The notes: generated by a model not told the origin, from the sequence alone. Positions 8,582 to 18,168 are shown, counted from the first letter of the stretch. The stretch is DNA of 64,000 bases from Sporosarcina ureae (GCF_002109325.1 NZ_CP015348.1:2977501-3041500), one strand, 5' to 3'. Translations and numbers: made by a program.

Positions 8582-9931
8582 ATGAAGAATACAGAACAAT
8601 TCATAGGGAAACGGGTACTTGTAGTCGGACTTGCGAAGAGCGGAGTGGCAACGGCAGGTTTGCTTCAGCGTCTTGGTGCGGAAGTTGTAGTCAATGATTC
8701 AAAGCCTGTAGAAGGTAATGAAGAAGCAATGGAACTTCAAGCGCGAGGAATTGAAGTTATTGGAGGGGGGCACCCGAGTGATTTACTAGAGCGAAATTTC
8801 GACTTCATCGTAAAAAATCCGGGTATCCCTTACACTAATTCGCTACTAGCGAAGGCAGTTGAGCAGAATATTCCGATTTGGACTGAAGTTGAATTGGCTA
8901 GTATTCTCAGCGAGGCACCAATTATTGCGATTACTGGATCGAACGGTAAAACGACAACCACTACATTGTTGTATCACATGCTAAATTTGGGTAAGAAACA
9001 TCCACTAATAGCGGGTAATATTGGAACGGTCTCTTGTACGGTCGCTGAAAAGGCGAAAGCGAATGAAGTAATTGTACTTGAAGCTTCGTCGTTTCAGTTA
9101 GCTGGGACAGAAAGCTTTACTCCACGCATTGCAATTTTTACGAATTTGTATGAAGCGCATTTGGATTATCATGGATCGATGAATGAATATCTCGATGCGA
9201 AGTTGCAAGTAGCCCGCAACCAAACTTCGGAAGAATACTTAATTTTTAATGCGGATCAACAGTTAATAAAAGAAGCAATAGAATCATTCGAATCTCACAA
9301 AGTACCCTTTTCAGTACTTGGAAAAACTAGAGAAGGTATTTCAGCAGATGAAGAATGGATTTATTGGCTTGGTGAACCTTTCATAGAAATTAAGCATATT
9401 AAATTACCGGGTCGTCACAATTTAGAAAATGTTTTATCCGCAACGGCGGCAGCCATATTGTCAGGGTGTGAAAAAACAGCGATAGAAAATGTTTTGAGTT
9501 CTTTCACCGGTGTTCGCCATCGCATGCAATTTGTACGTGAAGCAAATAGCCGTACAATATACAATGACTCAAAAGCGACGAATACATTGGCAACAAAAAG
9601 TGCACTTTCCTCATTTAAAAAGCCAATCGTTTTGATTGCTGGGGGACTAGACAGAGGCCATTCATTTGAAGAATTACGACCTTATATGAAAAATGTTCGT
9701 GCTGTCGTCACGATAGGGGAGACGGCAAAGCGTTTTGCAGACTTTGCTATGTCTTGTGGCATCACTGAGACAGTTCAGGCAACAACTATGCAGGACGCAG
9801 TCCAGAAGGCATATAAGTGTAGCTGTGAAGATGATGTGATTCTATTGTCGCCGAGCTGTGCAAGTTGGGATCAATACAAGAGCTTTGAAATTCGGGGCAA
9901 CGAATTTATTGATGCAGTAATGAAGTTGTAA
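8582..9931 (+). CDS. murD: MurD, UDP-MurNAc-L-Ala:D-Glu ligase
   Basis: This 449-residue cytosolic Mur ligase adds D-glutamate to UDP-MurNAc-L-alanine using ATP. The N-terminal Rossmann domain (VLVVGLAKSGVATAG), the ATP loop (ITGSNGKTTTTTLL at about 118-131) and the C-terminal domain motif (YNDSKATN) are intact. The ATG begins on the base after the mraY stop, so the two are translationally coupled; the Shine-Dalgarno (TTGGAGG) lies inside mraY. It is the only Mur ligase gene in this cluster. Confidence 0.96.
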   Translation: MKNTEQFIGKRVLVVGLAKSGVATAGLLQRLGAEVVVNDSKPVEGNEEAMELQARGIEVIGGGHPSDLLERNFDFIVKNPGIPYTNSLLAKAVEQNIPIWTEVELASILSEAPIIAITGSNGKTTTTTLLYHMLNLGKKHPLIAGNIGTVSCTVAEKAKANEVIVLEASSFQLAGTESFTPRIAIFTNLYEAHLDYHGSMNEYLDAKLQVARNQTSEEYLIFNADQQLIKEAIESFESHKVPFSVLGKTREGISADEEWIYWLGEPFIEIKHIKLPGRHNLENVLSATAAAILSGCEKTAIENVLSSFTGVRHRMQFVREANSRTIYNDSKATNTLATKSALSSFKKPIVLIAGGLDRGHSFEELRPYMKNVRAVVTIGETAKRFADFAMSCGITETVQATTMQDAVQKAYKCSCEDDVILLSPSCASWDQYKSFEIRGNEFIDAVMKL

Positions 9932-9988
9932 ATCCTTTGTAATAGTTGGAGAGTAAAATGAAAAACTGACTGATTAATTTGAGGAAGG

Positions 9989-11077
9989 ATGCGAACGCTG
10001 GAGAGAACCTACCGAATAATCTTTTTGACAACCGCCTTACTATTGTCGCTGATTGGATTAGTATTTGTGCAATCGGCAGGATCTTATTGGGGAGAAGTTC
10101 ATTATCAAGATTCTTCTCCATTTATCGTCAAGCAAGGCATCTATATGATTATTTCCTTGGCTGTCGCTTATGTGCTGGTCAAAAGCCCGTTGACATCACA
10201 TCCTAAATTCTGGACGTATTGTTATATTGGATCAATTCTCATGTTGGTTGCGGTATTAATACCGGGTATTGGAGCTGTGCGAAACGGTTCTCAAAGCTGG
10301 ATCGCGTTTGGTCCAATCAGTTTGCAACCGGCAGAATTCGTAAAGGTAGCTTTGCTTGGAAAATTAGCAAGCGGTATGAAGAAACATAAAGACAAGTCTT
10401 GGCAATGGCAACATTTCGCTTGGATTTTATTACCCGCAACGTTGATCATGTTGCAACCTGACCTTGGCTCTGCCGTCATCATGATAGTATCTGCTTTTGT
10501 CATTCTTTTCTTAGCGGGCTATCCATTGTCATTCTTTATCTTTCTTTTCGTCTCAGGTCTCGGTGCTTTTATCGCACTTATCCTAGCTGCACCCTATCGT
10601 CTGGATCGAATTAAATCCTATATTGATCCATGGAACGATCCTCTCGGTACGGGGTTTCAAAGTATTCAATCGTTATTCGCGATTGCCCCTGGTGGTTTAT
10701 TCGGCCATGGTTTCGGGAATAGTCGTCAAAAGTTTTTGTACTTGCCTGAACCTCAAAATGATTTTATCTTTTCCATTATTGCAGAAGAAATTGGGTTTAT
10801 CGGTGCAGCATCTATCGTGTTGCTGTTTATCTTGTTATTCGCTTCTGCATTCGGTATAGCAATTCGATTAAATAACTGGAATTCTTTTTTAATTGTCACC
10901 GGTATGGTGTCCATGATCACTTTCCAAACGTTTTTAAATATGGGAGTCGTCTCCGGGTTGCTGCCTGTAACAGGCGTGACATTGCCTTTCATTAGTTATG
11001 GAGGGTCCTCGTTGTTGACTACGTGGCTGGCTATCGGAACGATTCTACATTACTCTGCGAATAAAAGGGCAGGATGA
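9989..11077 (+). CDS. spoVE: SEDS-family peptidoglycan polymerase, SpoVE/FtsW type
   Basis: This is a 362-residue protein with about ten membrane segments. SEDS proteins polymerise lipid II into glycan strands with a cognate class B PBP. Family landmarks are IPGIGAVRNGSQSWI, LQPAEFVKVA, YLPEPQNDFIFSI (extracytoplasmic loop with the conserved Asp) and the C-terminal LPFISYGGSSLL. Position downstream of murD and presence of spoVD favour SpoVE, the spore-cortex member; FtsW is close in sequence and cannot be excluded. The start at ATG 9989 has GAGGAAGG directly upstream. murG and murB, which follow spoVE in B. subtilis, are missing, and divIB follows at once with an ATGA overlap. Confidence 0.88.
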   Translation: MRTLERTYRIIFLTTALLLSLIGLVFVQSAGSYWGEVHYQDSSPFIVKQGIYMIISLAVAYVLVKSPLTSHPKFWTYCYIGSILMLVAVLIPGIGAVRNGSQSWIAFGPISLQPAEFVKVALLGKLASGMKKHKDKSWQWQHFAWILLPATLIMLQPDLGSAVIMIVSAFVILFLAGYPLSFFIFLFVSGLGAFIALILAAPYRLDRIKSYIDPWNDPLGTGFQSIQSLFAIAPGGLFGHGFGNSRQKFLYLPEPQNDFIFSIIAEEIGFIGAASIVLLFILLFASAFGIAIRLNNWNSFLIVTGMVSMITFQTFLNMGVVSGLLPVTGVTLPFISYGGSSLLTTWLAIGTILHYSANKRAG

Positions 11078-11952
11078 AAGGAGAACAGGATGTGGAGAAA
11101 ATAATAGATATTGAAGATCGAATTCCATCCATGCGTAAAAAACGCAGAAGAAGAGCTAATATGAGCTTTCTTCTGCTCGTCGTAATATTCGTCCTTGTTC
11201 TTCTTGCCTTGTTGTATTTCCAATCTTCATTAAGTGATGTTTCGAAAATATCTATTAATGAGACTGTTTTACACGAAAGCGAGGAGTATATAGATCAAAG
11301 CGGGTTGTACAAGGGACAATCACTATGGGGCTTCCGTGCTAAAGATATAGAAAAAAACATTGAGAAAATTCCTGGCGTAAAAGATGCGAACGTTAAAAGA
11401 GATTTTTATAATGATGTTTCCATCAACGTGACGGAATGGGAACCTATTGCCTATGTAGAAAATCAATCTCAATATGATCTTCTATTAGAAAATGGTGAAC
11501 GGTTGGTAACAGCAGATCCTGACATCCTCTCACACGCACCGATACTCTCTGGTTTTAACGAACCCGAAGCGACAGATCGAATGATTGAACAACTACAAGA
11601 GCTGGATAGTTCAGTCTTTGAACTTCTCTCGGAGCTTCGTTATGAAGGGGAAGACAAAGTCGACGTATATATGAGTGATGGATATGAAGTTCATGCTGTA
11701 ATTTTAGGTTTTGCTGAAAAAATGTCCTACTACCCAGATATTATTGCGCAATTGCCTAAAGAAGAAAAAGGGGTACTTGATATTGAAATTGGCGTGTACT
11801 TTAAAACATATACAGATTTCTACAAAGAACCAGTACCGGTGGATGTGGAAATCCCACTACTAGACGGAAAGCCGGACGTAACAAAAGGAAAACCGGTGGA
11901 TGTAGAAATTGAAAAGGAGGAAGAAAGTGAGCAAGAAACTGAAGAAAACTAG
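11074..11952 (+). CDS. divIB: DivIB (FtsQ), cell-division protein
   Basis: This 292-residue bitopic protein has a basic cytoplasmic head (RKKRRRRAN), one membrane segment at about 31-49, a POTRA domain (about 54-125, ending in GVKDANVKRDFYNDVSINV) and a beta domain. DivIB stabilises FtsL/DivIC at the septum. ATG 11074 overlaps the preceding stop and gives an N-terminus similar to known DivIB; GTG 11092, with AAAGGAG 8 bases upstream, is an alternative. The tail (about 255-292) is acidic and contains PVDVEI twice, so this protein is about 30 residues longer than B. subtilis DivIB. Confidence 0.92.
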   Translation: MKGEQDVEKIIDIEDRIPSMRKKRRRRANMSFLLLVVIFVLVLLALLYFQSSLSDVSKISINETVLHESEEYIDQSGLYKGQSLWGFRAKDIEKNIEKIPGVKDANVKRDFYNDVSINVTEWEPIAYVENQSQYDLLLENGERLVTADPDILSHAPILSGFNEPEATDRMIEQLQELDSSVFELLSELRYEGEDKVDVYMSDGYEVHAVILGFAEKMSYYPDIIAQLPKEEKGVLDIEIGVYFKTYTDFYKEPVPVDVEIPLLDGKPDVTKGKPVDVEIEKEEESEQETEEN

Positions 11953-12652
11953 AGAGAAGCGCGGCAAACAACTTGTGTTGTCAATCGTCTTTTTAGTACT
12001 GGGCTTCATGCTTGCATTTTCCTATCGAACAATTGGCAGTAAGCAACAAGTATTGAGTCCGGAGCATACCAATTTATTTCAGCAAGAAGAACAATACCGT
12101 GCAGATCTAATTGAACAGCAAGAAAGAAACAAAGAATTGACAAATGAATTGCTGGAGAAACAAAAAGAAGTGCATTCGTTTGAACAAGATTTCTCCGATA
12201 AAGAAAAAAACCATGCAGTTCTTGTAGAAAAAGCGCGGGATTTAAGATTATTACTAGGTGATATTCCGTCGAAAGGTCCGGGGATTAAAGTGACACTGGA
12301 AGACGCGGATTATGATCCCTCAGTACAGAATCCCAATGATTACATTGTTCATGAAAGTCATGTCTTACGTGTAATTAATGAATTGAAAATCGCAGGTGCG
12401 CAAGGAATGACTATAAACGGGCAACGAATTAATTCGAATTCGTATATTAAATGTACAGGCCCTGTTATTATGGTTGATGGTAGAACGTTTCCGGCACCTT
12501 TTATTATAGAAGCAGTAGGGGACCCGAAAGTGCTGTCTCCAGCTCTGCATTTAAAGGGCAGTGTCATTGATGGATTGTTGCGAGATAATATTGTCGTCAC
12601 ATTAGAAGACATGAAGGAAGTTCAACTGCCTGCGATTCGTGACGAAGTATGA
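11927..12652 (+). CDS. ylxW: DUF881 protein YlxW-like
   Basis: This is a 241-residue protein of the DUF881 family, with a very basic N-terminus (KKLKKTREKRGK), one membrane segment (about 15-33), a coiled-coil stretch (about 50-105) and the extracytoplasmic DUF881 domain with the GPGIKVTLEDAD motif. Function is unknown; the family is found beside sbp and ftsA in Bacillales and some Actinobacteria. The start is GTG 11927, with AAAAGGAGG 6 bases upstream; an ATG at 11909 lies before that ribosome-binding site. It overlaps divIB by 26 bases. Confidence 0.88.
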   Translation: MSKKLKKTREKRGKQLVLSIVFLVLGFMLAFSYRTIGSKQQVLSPEHTNLFQQEEQYRADLIEQQERNKELTNELLEKQKEVHSFEQDFSDKEKNHAVLVEKARDLRLLLGDIPSKGPGIKVTLEDADYDPSVQNPNDYIVHESHVLRVINELKIAGAQGMTINGQRINSNSYIKCTGPVIMVDGRTFPAPFIIEAVGDPKVLSPALHLKGSVIDGLLRDNIVVTLEDMKEVQLPAIRDEV

Positions 12653-12671
12653 TGGATTGTGGGGGGGTAGA

Positions 12672-13388
12672 GTGAAGCAAAAAATACACTGGAAGTTCAC
12701 ATTGATTCTGGGTATAGTGGGATTTGTATTAGCTTTACAATATAACTCAATGAATACTACATCTCCACGTGATACACGAGATTTATGGGCTATTCGTAAA
12801 GAGTTGTCGAATGAAAAGAAAATACACTCTGAACTTTTAGAAGAACTTAGGGAAATTGACCAGACCCTTGCTTCATACAATGCATCACCTGAAGCAAATG
12901 CAACTGGCGTACTACAAGACACATTGGACAAACTGTACAAACAAGCGGGATTCATGCCGACCACTGGTCCAGGATTTGTAATAGAGGTTGCTCCATCCCC
13001 AGAAAGTATTGCGTTCGGTTATGAAGTAGTGCCAGTATCATCTGAACTACTGGCTTGGTTTATTAATGTGGTTAATCAACAACAAGGTAATGAGTTGGAG
13101 ATTGATGGAAAGCGCTTCACCACGTTAAGTTGGATCCGAGATATTAACGGTAACCTGACTGTTAGTGGGGAAGTAGTTTCCACACCACCGTTCGATATTA
13201 AAGTCGTTTCTCCTACAAAGGAAGCCAGTGAAAAATTGTATAATCAATTATTGACGACTACCATACAGGATGAATTTTATTTAGACGACTTAGTTTTAAC
13301 AATTAGTGAACCAGCGAACCGCATTACTTTACAAGGCTGGACGGGTGGTTTTGAAAATCGGTTTTTAAAAGAACAAACAAAGGAGTAA
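12672..13388 (+). CDS. ylxX: DUF881 protein YlxX-like
   Basis: This 238-residue protein is a second DUF881 member, so two diverged paralogues lie in tandem. It has a membrane segment (about 7-24), a short coiled coil (about 40-70) and the motif GPGFVIEVAPSP. Start GTG 12672 (MKQKIHWKFT) fits a signal-anchor; its Shine-Dalgarno is a G-run (GGGGGGGTAG) rather than a clear AGGAGG. The role is unknown; the extracytoplasmic domain and neighbours suggest a link to division or envelope, which is inference only. Confidence 0.85.
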   Translation: MKQKIHWKFTLILGIVGFVLALQYNSMNTTSPRDTRDLWAIRKELSNEKKIHSELLEELREIDQTLASYNASPEANATGVLQDTLDKLYKQAGFMPTTGPGFVIEVAPSPESIAFGYEVVPVSSELLAWFINVVNQQQGNELEIDGKRFTTLSWIRDINGNLTVSGEVVSTPPFDIKVVSPTKEASEKLYNQLLTTTIQDEFYLDDLVLTISEPANRITLQGWTGGFENRFLKEQTKE

Positions 13389-13395
13389 TGACAAT

Positions 13396-13761
13396 ATGTG
13401 GCTACCCTTACTTGGGCTCCTCCTTGGCGTTTCACTAGGTTTGCTCTCGGATATACAGATCCCGCAAGTATATAATAACTATTTAACTATTGCGATTCTC
13501 GCTGCATTTGATACACTATTTGGTGGAATCAGAGCCTATCTTCAGCAAGTGTATGACGACAAAATATTCGTCAGCGGATTTTTCTTCAATATTCTTTTAG
13601 CAGCAGCACTTGCTTTTATCGGTGTGCACCTTGGTGTAGATCTGTACTTGGCAGCGGTCTTTGCGTTTGGTGTGAGATTGTTTCAAAACATCGCGGTCAT
13701 CCGAAGAATCCTGCTTGCAAAATGGACAGGAAGAAACAAAAATCCCAATACAAATGCGTGA
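13396..13761 (+). CDS. sbp: Small basic protein Sbp (DUF1290)
   Basis: This is a 121-residue membrane protein with three or four hydrophobic segments and a conserved start (LLGLLLGVSLGLL). Members of DUF1290/Sbp sit between the DUF881 genes and ftsA in Bacillales; their role is not established. AGGAG overlaps the end of the preceding gene, 7 bases before ATG 13396. The C-terminus is basic (RRILLAKWTGRNKN), consistent with a cytoplasmic end. Confidence 0.88.
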   Translation: MWLPLLGLLLGVSLGLLSDIQIPQVYNNYLTIAILAAFDTLFGGIRAYLQQVYDDKIFVSGFFFNILLAAALAFIGVHLGVDLYLAAVFAFGVRLFQNIAVIRRILLAKWTGRNKNPNTNA

Positions 13762-13786
13762 TATTAAATGTTTTTAGAAGAGGGTG

Positions 13787-13816
13787 TTGAAAATATTTAG
13801 ACAAAGCAGTCATAAT
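13787..13816 (+). promoter_or_regulatory. Probable SigA promoter for ftsA-ftsZ
   Basis: TTGAAA at 13787-13792 and CATAAT at 13811-13816 are separated by 18 bases, 46 bases upstream of the ftsA start. In B. subtilis ftsAZ also has its own promoters here, which lets FtsZ supply exceed that of the upstream wall genes. Confidence 0.6.
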
Positions 13817-13861
13817 ACAATAGAATGGAAGTTACTAGTTACATTAAGGAGGTGTCAATAA

Positions 13862-15148
13862 TTGAGTAAATCAAATCATTACGTATCACTTGATATAGGA
13901 TCATCCACAATTAAAGTCTTAATTGGGGAGATGGATCAAAATGCCCTGCATGTAATTGGCGTGGGGAATGTGCAATCTGCTGGAATTCGAAAAGGAACAA
14001 TTATTGATATTGATGCCACTGTCCAGTCAATCCGTAAAGCGATTGAGCAGGCTGAACGAATGACAGGCTTGAAAATTGAAGAGGTGGTTCTTGGTATACC
14101 TGCAAATGGTGTCCAGTTCCAAAACGTTAAAGGTGTAGTAGCAGTAAACTCTGAAAATCGTGAAATTACAGATGATGATTTGGAAAGAGTTATGAAATCA
14201 TCACAAGTAATGAATGTTCCACCTGAAAGAGAATTCGTCAATTTAGTGCCTAAGCAATTTATTGTCGATGATTATGATGAAATAACAGATCCCCGTGGTA
14301 TGATGGGAGTAAGATTGGAAATGGACGCAACGTTGATTACGACGTCCAAAACTCAACTACATAACATTTTACGCTGTGTAGAAAAAGCGGGTTTACAGAT
14401 TCGTGAAATTTATTTGCAACCATTGGCGGCAGGTACATTCGCATTATCTGAAGATGAAATGTATCATGGAACTGCCTTCATCGATATTGGCGGAGGGTCA
14501 ACTACGGTATCGGTATTTGCTGAAAATCGTTTGATCAGTACGTCTGTATTACCAGTCGGTGGGGATCATATTACAAAAGACTTATCCATTGTCTTAAAAA
14601 CACCTACAGAACAAGCAAGAATGATTAAGCATCAGTATGGACATGCCTATTATGATGACGCTTCCGATGAAGAATTATTTGAAGTGCCGGTAGTAGGTTC
14701 AGATGCTAAAGATCAATACAGTCAGCGTTATATCTCTGATGTTATCGGTTCACGTCTAGAAGAATTGTTCGAATTGATTCTTGAAGATTTATATGCAACA
14801 GGTATCCGTGATTTGCCTGGTGGTATCGTCATCACAGGCGGAACAGCTAAATTGGACGGTATTTTACAGTTAGCTCGTGATGTCTTTAAAACTAGAGCAA
14901 GATTATACACACCAGAGTATATTGGTGTCCGTGAGCCGATGTATTCCACAGCGGTTGGCTTGATTCGCTATGCGTACATGGAAGATGTATTCTTTGGTTA
15001 TGAAGAAGAGCCAGTTGGTTCACCTCAATCACCAGACTCCATATATGAAGTCGCGGAACCTTCAGCTAAACCGGTTAAACCGAAAAAAGAAAAAAGTCAA
15101 GGATTCATGAAACGCGCTAAAAAAGTATTCGACAATTTCTTTGAGTAA
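13862..15148 (+). CDS. ftsA: FtsA, actin-like division protein
   Basis: This 428-residue actin-fold ATPase anchors FtsZ filaments to the membrane. Nucleotide-binding motifs are visible: phosphate-1 loop LDIGSSTIKV near residue 10, phosphate-2 AFIDIGGGSTTV at about 207-218, and the adenosine motif GIVITGGTAKLDG. The C-terminus ends in an amphipathic, Lys- and Phe-rich helix (GFMKRAKKVFDNFFE), the membrane-targeting sequence. The start is TTG 13862 with a strong AAGGAGGTG 7 bases upstream. It forms an operon with ftsZ after 49 bases. Confidence 0.96.
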   Translation: MSKSNHYVSLDIGSSTIKVLIGEMDQNALHVIGVGNVQSAGIRKGTIIDIDATVQSIRKAIEQAERMTGLKIEEVVLGIPANGVQFQNVKGVVAVNSENREITDDDLERVMKSSQVMNVPPEREFVNLVPKQFIVDDYDEITDPRGMMGVRLEMDATLITTSKTQLHNILRCVEKAGLQIREIYLQPLAAGTFALSEDEMYHGTAFIDIGGGSTTVSVFAENRLISTSVLPVGGDHITKDLSIVLKTPTEQARMIKHQYGHAYYDDASDEELFEVPVVGSDAKDQYSQRYISDVIGSRLEELFELILEDLYATGIRDLPGGIVITGGTAKLDGILQLARDVFKTRARLYTPEYIGVREPMYSTAVGLIRYAYMEDVFFGYEEEPVGSPQSPDSIYEVAEPSAKPVKPKKEKSQGFMKRAKKVFDNFFE

Positions 15149-15197
15149 TATATTGCTTTAGATGGGGAATTGCAGATAATTTAGAGGAGGAAAATCA

Positions 15198-16370
15198 ATG
15201 CTTGAATTTGAGACGAACATAGATGCATTAGCAGTAATTAAGGTTATTGGAGTAGGCGGCGGCGGAAACAATGCGGTCAATCGTATGATCGAACATGGGG
15301 TGCAGGGCGTAGAGTTTATCGCGGTAAACACAGATGCACAAGCATTGCAATTATCATCAGCTGAAATCAAACTACAAATTGGTGAGAAGCTTACTAGAGG
15401 ACTAGGCGCAGGCGCTAACCCTGAAGTAGGCAAAAAAGCGGCTGAAGAAAGTAAAGAACAGATCGAAGAAGCACTACGTGGAGCAGATATGGTGTTCGTT
15501 ACAGCTGGAATGGGCGGCGGAACAGGTACGGGTGCAGCACCAGTTATTGCTCAAATCGCTAAAGATATTGGCGCATTGACTGTAGGTGTAGTTACACGTC
15601 CATTTACATTCGAAGGTAGAAAGAGATCTACTTCAGCAGCTGGCGGTATCGCAAGCATGAAAGAAGCAATTGATACACTAATCGTTATTCCAAATGATAA
15701 ACTGCTTGAGATTGTAGACAAAAACACGCCAATGCTTGAAGCATTTAGAGAAGCTGACAATGTATTGCGCCAAGGTGTCCAAGGTATCTCTGATTTGATC
15801 GCAGTACCTGGATTGATTAACCTCGACTTTGCTGACGTGAAAACAATCATGTACAACAAAGGTTCTGCATTGATGGGTATCGGTATGTCCACTGGTGAAA
15901 ATCGTGCTGCAGAAGCTGCGAAAAAAGCGATTTCTAGTCCATTGCTTGAAACATCAATTGATGGAGCAAAAGGTGTCTTGATGAATATTACAGGCGGTTC
16001 GAACTTAAGCTTGTTTGAAGTACAGGAAGCAGCGGATATTGTTGCAACTGCATCAGACGAAAACGTCAATATGATCTTCGGTTCTGTGATCAACGACGAC
16101 TTGAAAGATGAAATCATCGTAACGGTTATCGCTACAGGATTTAACGAAGAACAACTAGCTCCTTCAAGACAAAGAGGTCCTGGTGTAACAGGGGGCATTC
16201 GTCCACAACGTCCTGTACAACAGCAGCCACCAACACAACAAAGCAGATATGAAGAGCAACCACGTTACGAGCAACAATCTGAGCCGAGACAGCCACAAGC
16301 TAATCAGCATCAGCACGATGAACAACTGGATATTCCAACGTTCTTACGTAATCGTACGCGTCGTAAATAA
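15198..16370 (+). CDS. ftsZ: FtsZ, tubulin-like division GTPase
   Basis: This 390-residue GTPase polymerises into the Z-ring. The tubulin signature [12 protein letters not shown] (about 104-115), the N-terminal [11 protein letters not shown] and the T7-loop region ([11 protein letters not shown]) are intact. A Gln-rich linker (about 325-372) leads to the conserved C-terminal peptide [13 protein letters not shown], which binds FtsA, SepF and other partners. GGAGGAAA lies before ATG 15198. A strong terminator follows. Confidence 0.98.
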   Translation: MLEFETNIDALAVIKVIGVGGGGNNAVNRMIEHGVQGVEFIAVNTDAQALQLSSAEIKLQIGEKLTRGLGAGANPEVGKKAAEESKEQIEEALRGADMVFVTAGMGGGTGTGAAPVIAQIAKDIGALTVGVVTRPFTFEGRKRSTSAAGGIASMKEAIDTLIVIPNDKLLEIVDKNTPMLEAFREADNVLRQGVQGISDLIAVPGLINLDFADVKTIMYNKGSALMGIGMSTGENRAAEAAKKAISSPLLETSIDGAKGVLMNITGGSNLSLFEVQEAADIVATASDENVNMIFGSVINDDLKDEIIVTVIATGFNEEQLAPSRQRGPGVTGGIRPQRPVQQQPPTQQSRYEEQPRYEQQSEPRQPQANQHQHDEQLDIPTFLRNRTRRK

Positions 16371-16381
16371 TAAATAGAACG

Positions 16382-16424
16382 AGCTCCCCACTTGAGAAGA
16401 AATTCTCAAGTGGGGAGCTTTTTT
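16382..16424 (+). terminator. Intrinsic terminator after ftsZ
   Basis: A perfect 17-bp stem (AGCTCCCCACTTGAGAA / TTCTCAAGTGGGGAGCT) with a 4-base loop is followed by six Ts. It separates the division cluster from the spoIIG genes. Confidence 0.95.
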
Positions 16425-16464
16425 GCTTTCATAATAATCGCTCGTTCCGTCATATTTAAAAATA

Positions 16465-16471
16465 TGTCGAA
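16465..16471 (+). promoter_or_regulatory. Spo0A box upstream of spoIIGA
   Basis: TGTCGAA matches the Spo0A binding consensus TGNCGAA exactly, 85 bases before the spoIIGA start. In B. subtilis spoIIG is activated by Spo0A-P from boxes upstream of an unusual SigA promoter. Only one perfect box is seen here. Confidence 0.55.
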
Positions 16472-16496
16472 GCTTTTATCTTAAAGCATCCAAAGC

Positions 16497-16527
16497 CTGA
16501 CAGGTTTTTCATTACAGCCATGATAAT
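16497..16527 (+). promoter_or_regulatory. Possible spoIIG promoter with long spacer
   Basis: CTGACA (16497-16502) and GATAAT (16522-16527) are 19 bases apart. The B. subtilis spoIIG promoter likewise has an over-long spacer and needs Spo0A. The implied leader would be only about 15 bases, which lowers confidence. Confidence 0.4.
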
Positions 16528-16549
16528 CTGTTTGTAAGGAGGCCGGCAT

Positions 16550-17398
16550 ATGTATGGTGAACTGATGATAGGGATCAACATGCTCTTTAACTACGCCATC
16601 CTATCATTTACTAATAAAGTTGGAAATCATCACACGAGCAGAAGGAGGTTATGGAGCGCAGCATTTATCGGTGCCTTCTTTGTTACATTGTTCCCGTATT
16701 CTGTGCCAGCGATGATCTTCACTTTCTTAGGAATGACGTATATTGCATTTGGACAAACATTTGGTAGTTGGAAAAGTTCTATCCTTGCTGTATTAATTGC
16801 AACATTTTTTGCAGGAGGATTGCTGACACTCATCTATGCACAAATCAGTATCAGCGCAAATCAGAGCTTTTTATTCGTAGCCATTGGCCTCACTTATCTA
16901 TCTTTGTATATTGTGAAGCATAAATGGATTGACACACGCATGATGAATAAGTTAATGAGCTTTACGCTCGATTCGGAATTGATGTTATGGGGACAATCCA
17001 TTCCACTTAAAGTATTCATCGATACGGGTAATCATTGCGTAGAACCGTTATCAGGGGATCCTGTACATTTTATTGGCTATCGGGCAGTTAAAGAACAACT
17101 ACCCGTAGATTTTGCTATAGCACTGGAGTCCTGGAATCCTGCAGAATCTCCAGACTTGGCCTGTTTCCCCGCCCCTTATCAAAGAAGTCTTCGATTGATA
17201 CGATTGCAAACTGTTCAAGGTGCTTCGTGGGCTGTAGGAATCAAGTATGATAGTTGGCTTCTCGATGGAGAGTTATTACCTACTGGATATATTGTCTTGA
17301 CGAAAGAACAGCGTAAATATCCACAAGGTGCTGCAGCTATTTTGCAAGTGAGCGCAATGGATGTACTAAAAGAAGAAGGGAGAACAGCTACATGTTGA
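16550..17398 (+). CDS. spoIIGA: SpoIIGA, pro-SigE processing aspartic protease
   Basis: This 282-residue protein has five membrane segments in its first 125 residues and a cytosolic aspartic-protease-like domain with the active-site motif [14 protein letters not shown]. In the mother cell of a sporulating cell it cleaves pro-SigE after a signal from SpoIIR. AAGGAGG lies 7 bases before ATG 16550. Its last seven bases overlap sigE, so protease and substrate are co-produced. Confidence 0.95.
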   Translation: MYGELMIGINMLFNYAILSFTNKVGNHHTSRRRLWSAAFIGAFFVTLFPYSVPAMIFTFLGMTYIAFGQTFGSWKSSILAVLIATFFAGGLLTLIYAQISISANQSFLFVAIGLTYLSLYIVKHKWIDTRMMNKLMSFTLDSELMLWGQSIPLKVFIDTGNHCVEPLSGDPVHFIGYRAVKEQLPVDFAIALESWNPAESPDLACFPAPYQRSLRLIRLQTVQGASWAVGIKYDSWLLDGELLPTGYIVLTKEQRKYPQGAAAILQVSAMDVLKEEGRTATC

Positions 17399-18102
17399 TA
17401 GAAGTAAAAAAGTGGGTTTCATATATTGCAGGATTCTTCAGACGAAAAGGTGGCATATTTTATATCGGGGGTCATGAATCTCTTCCAAAACCCCTCAATA
17501 AAGAACAAGAAGCAAAAACCATTGCAGCATTAATGAATGGAGATCCTGCTGCACGTGACACATTAATTGAAAAGAATTTACGTCTAGTCGTCTATATCGC
17601 AAGACGTTTTGATAATACCAATACGAATATTGAAGATCTTATCAGCATAGGGACGATCGGATTGATTAAAGCAATCGAAACATTTAAAGCGGATAAGAAT
17701 ATTAAGCTTGCAACATACGCTTCACGTTGCATTGAAAATGAAATTTTAATGCACTTGCGTAAAACTAATCGTATTCGCTCAGAGATTTCATTTGATGAAC
17801 CTTTAAATTCAGATGCAGATGGCAATGAGTTGCTACTATCAGATATTTTAGGTACAGATGAAGATATTATTACAGACGATGTAGAGAAAAAGTTGGAGCG
17901 TCAATATATGATTGATGCCATTTCCATTTTAGATGAAAGAGAACGTTACATTATGGAACAGCGATTCGGCTTGATGGGTACAAACGAAATGACACAAAAA
18001 GAAGTAGCGGATCTACTAGGCATTTCACAATCCTATATATCGAGATTGGAAAAGAAAATCATTTCCGAACTCCGTGATCGACTAAATCAACCAATTTCCT
18101 AA
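17392..18102 (+). CDS. sigE: Pro-SigE, early mother-cell sigma factor
   Basis: This 236-residue sigma-70-type factor has an N-terminal pro-sequence: a basic, amphipathic segment (about 1-22) before [13 protein letters not shown], where SpoIIGA would cut near Phe23/Tyr24. Region 2 ([30 protein letters not shown]) and region 4 with a helix-turn-helix ([23 protein letters not shown]) are intact. SigE starts the mother-cell programme after asymmetric division. Confidence 0.97.
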   Translation: MLIEVKKWVSYIAGFFRRKGGIFYIGGHESLPKPLNKEQEAKTIAALMNGDPAARDTLIEKNLRLVVYIARRFDNTNTNIEDLISIGTIGLIKAIETFKADKNIKLATYASRCIENEILMHLRKTNRIRSEISFDEPLNSDADGNELLLSDILGTDEDIITDDVEKKLERQYMIDAISILDERERYIMEQRFGLMGTNEMTQKEVADLLGISQSYISRLEKKIISELRDRLNQPIS

Positions 18103-18139
18103 ATGGACTTATCGGCAGAAATTGGCGATTCCTGAATTC

Positions 18140-18168
18140 GCATATTCTAAAGAGTTGAGGACAGACTA
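18140..18168 (+). promoter_or_regulatory. Probable SigF-type promoter of sigG
   Basis: GCATA at 18140-18144 fits the -35 pattern GYWTA, and GGACAGACTA at 18159-18168 fits the SigF -10 pattern GGNRANAMTW at nine of ten positions, with 14 bases between. In B. subtilis sigG is transcribed in the forespore by SigF and then by SigG itself. The leader to ATG 18207 would be about 30 bases. Confidence 0.65.

Noticed and set aside
15551..16198. 215-codon open frame antisense to ftsZ
   Set aside because: It is a frame shadow of a strongly biased gene, with no ribosome-binding site or family features.
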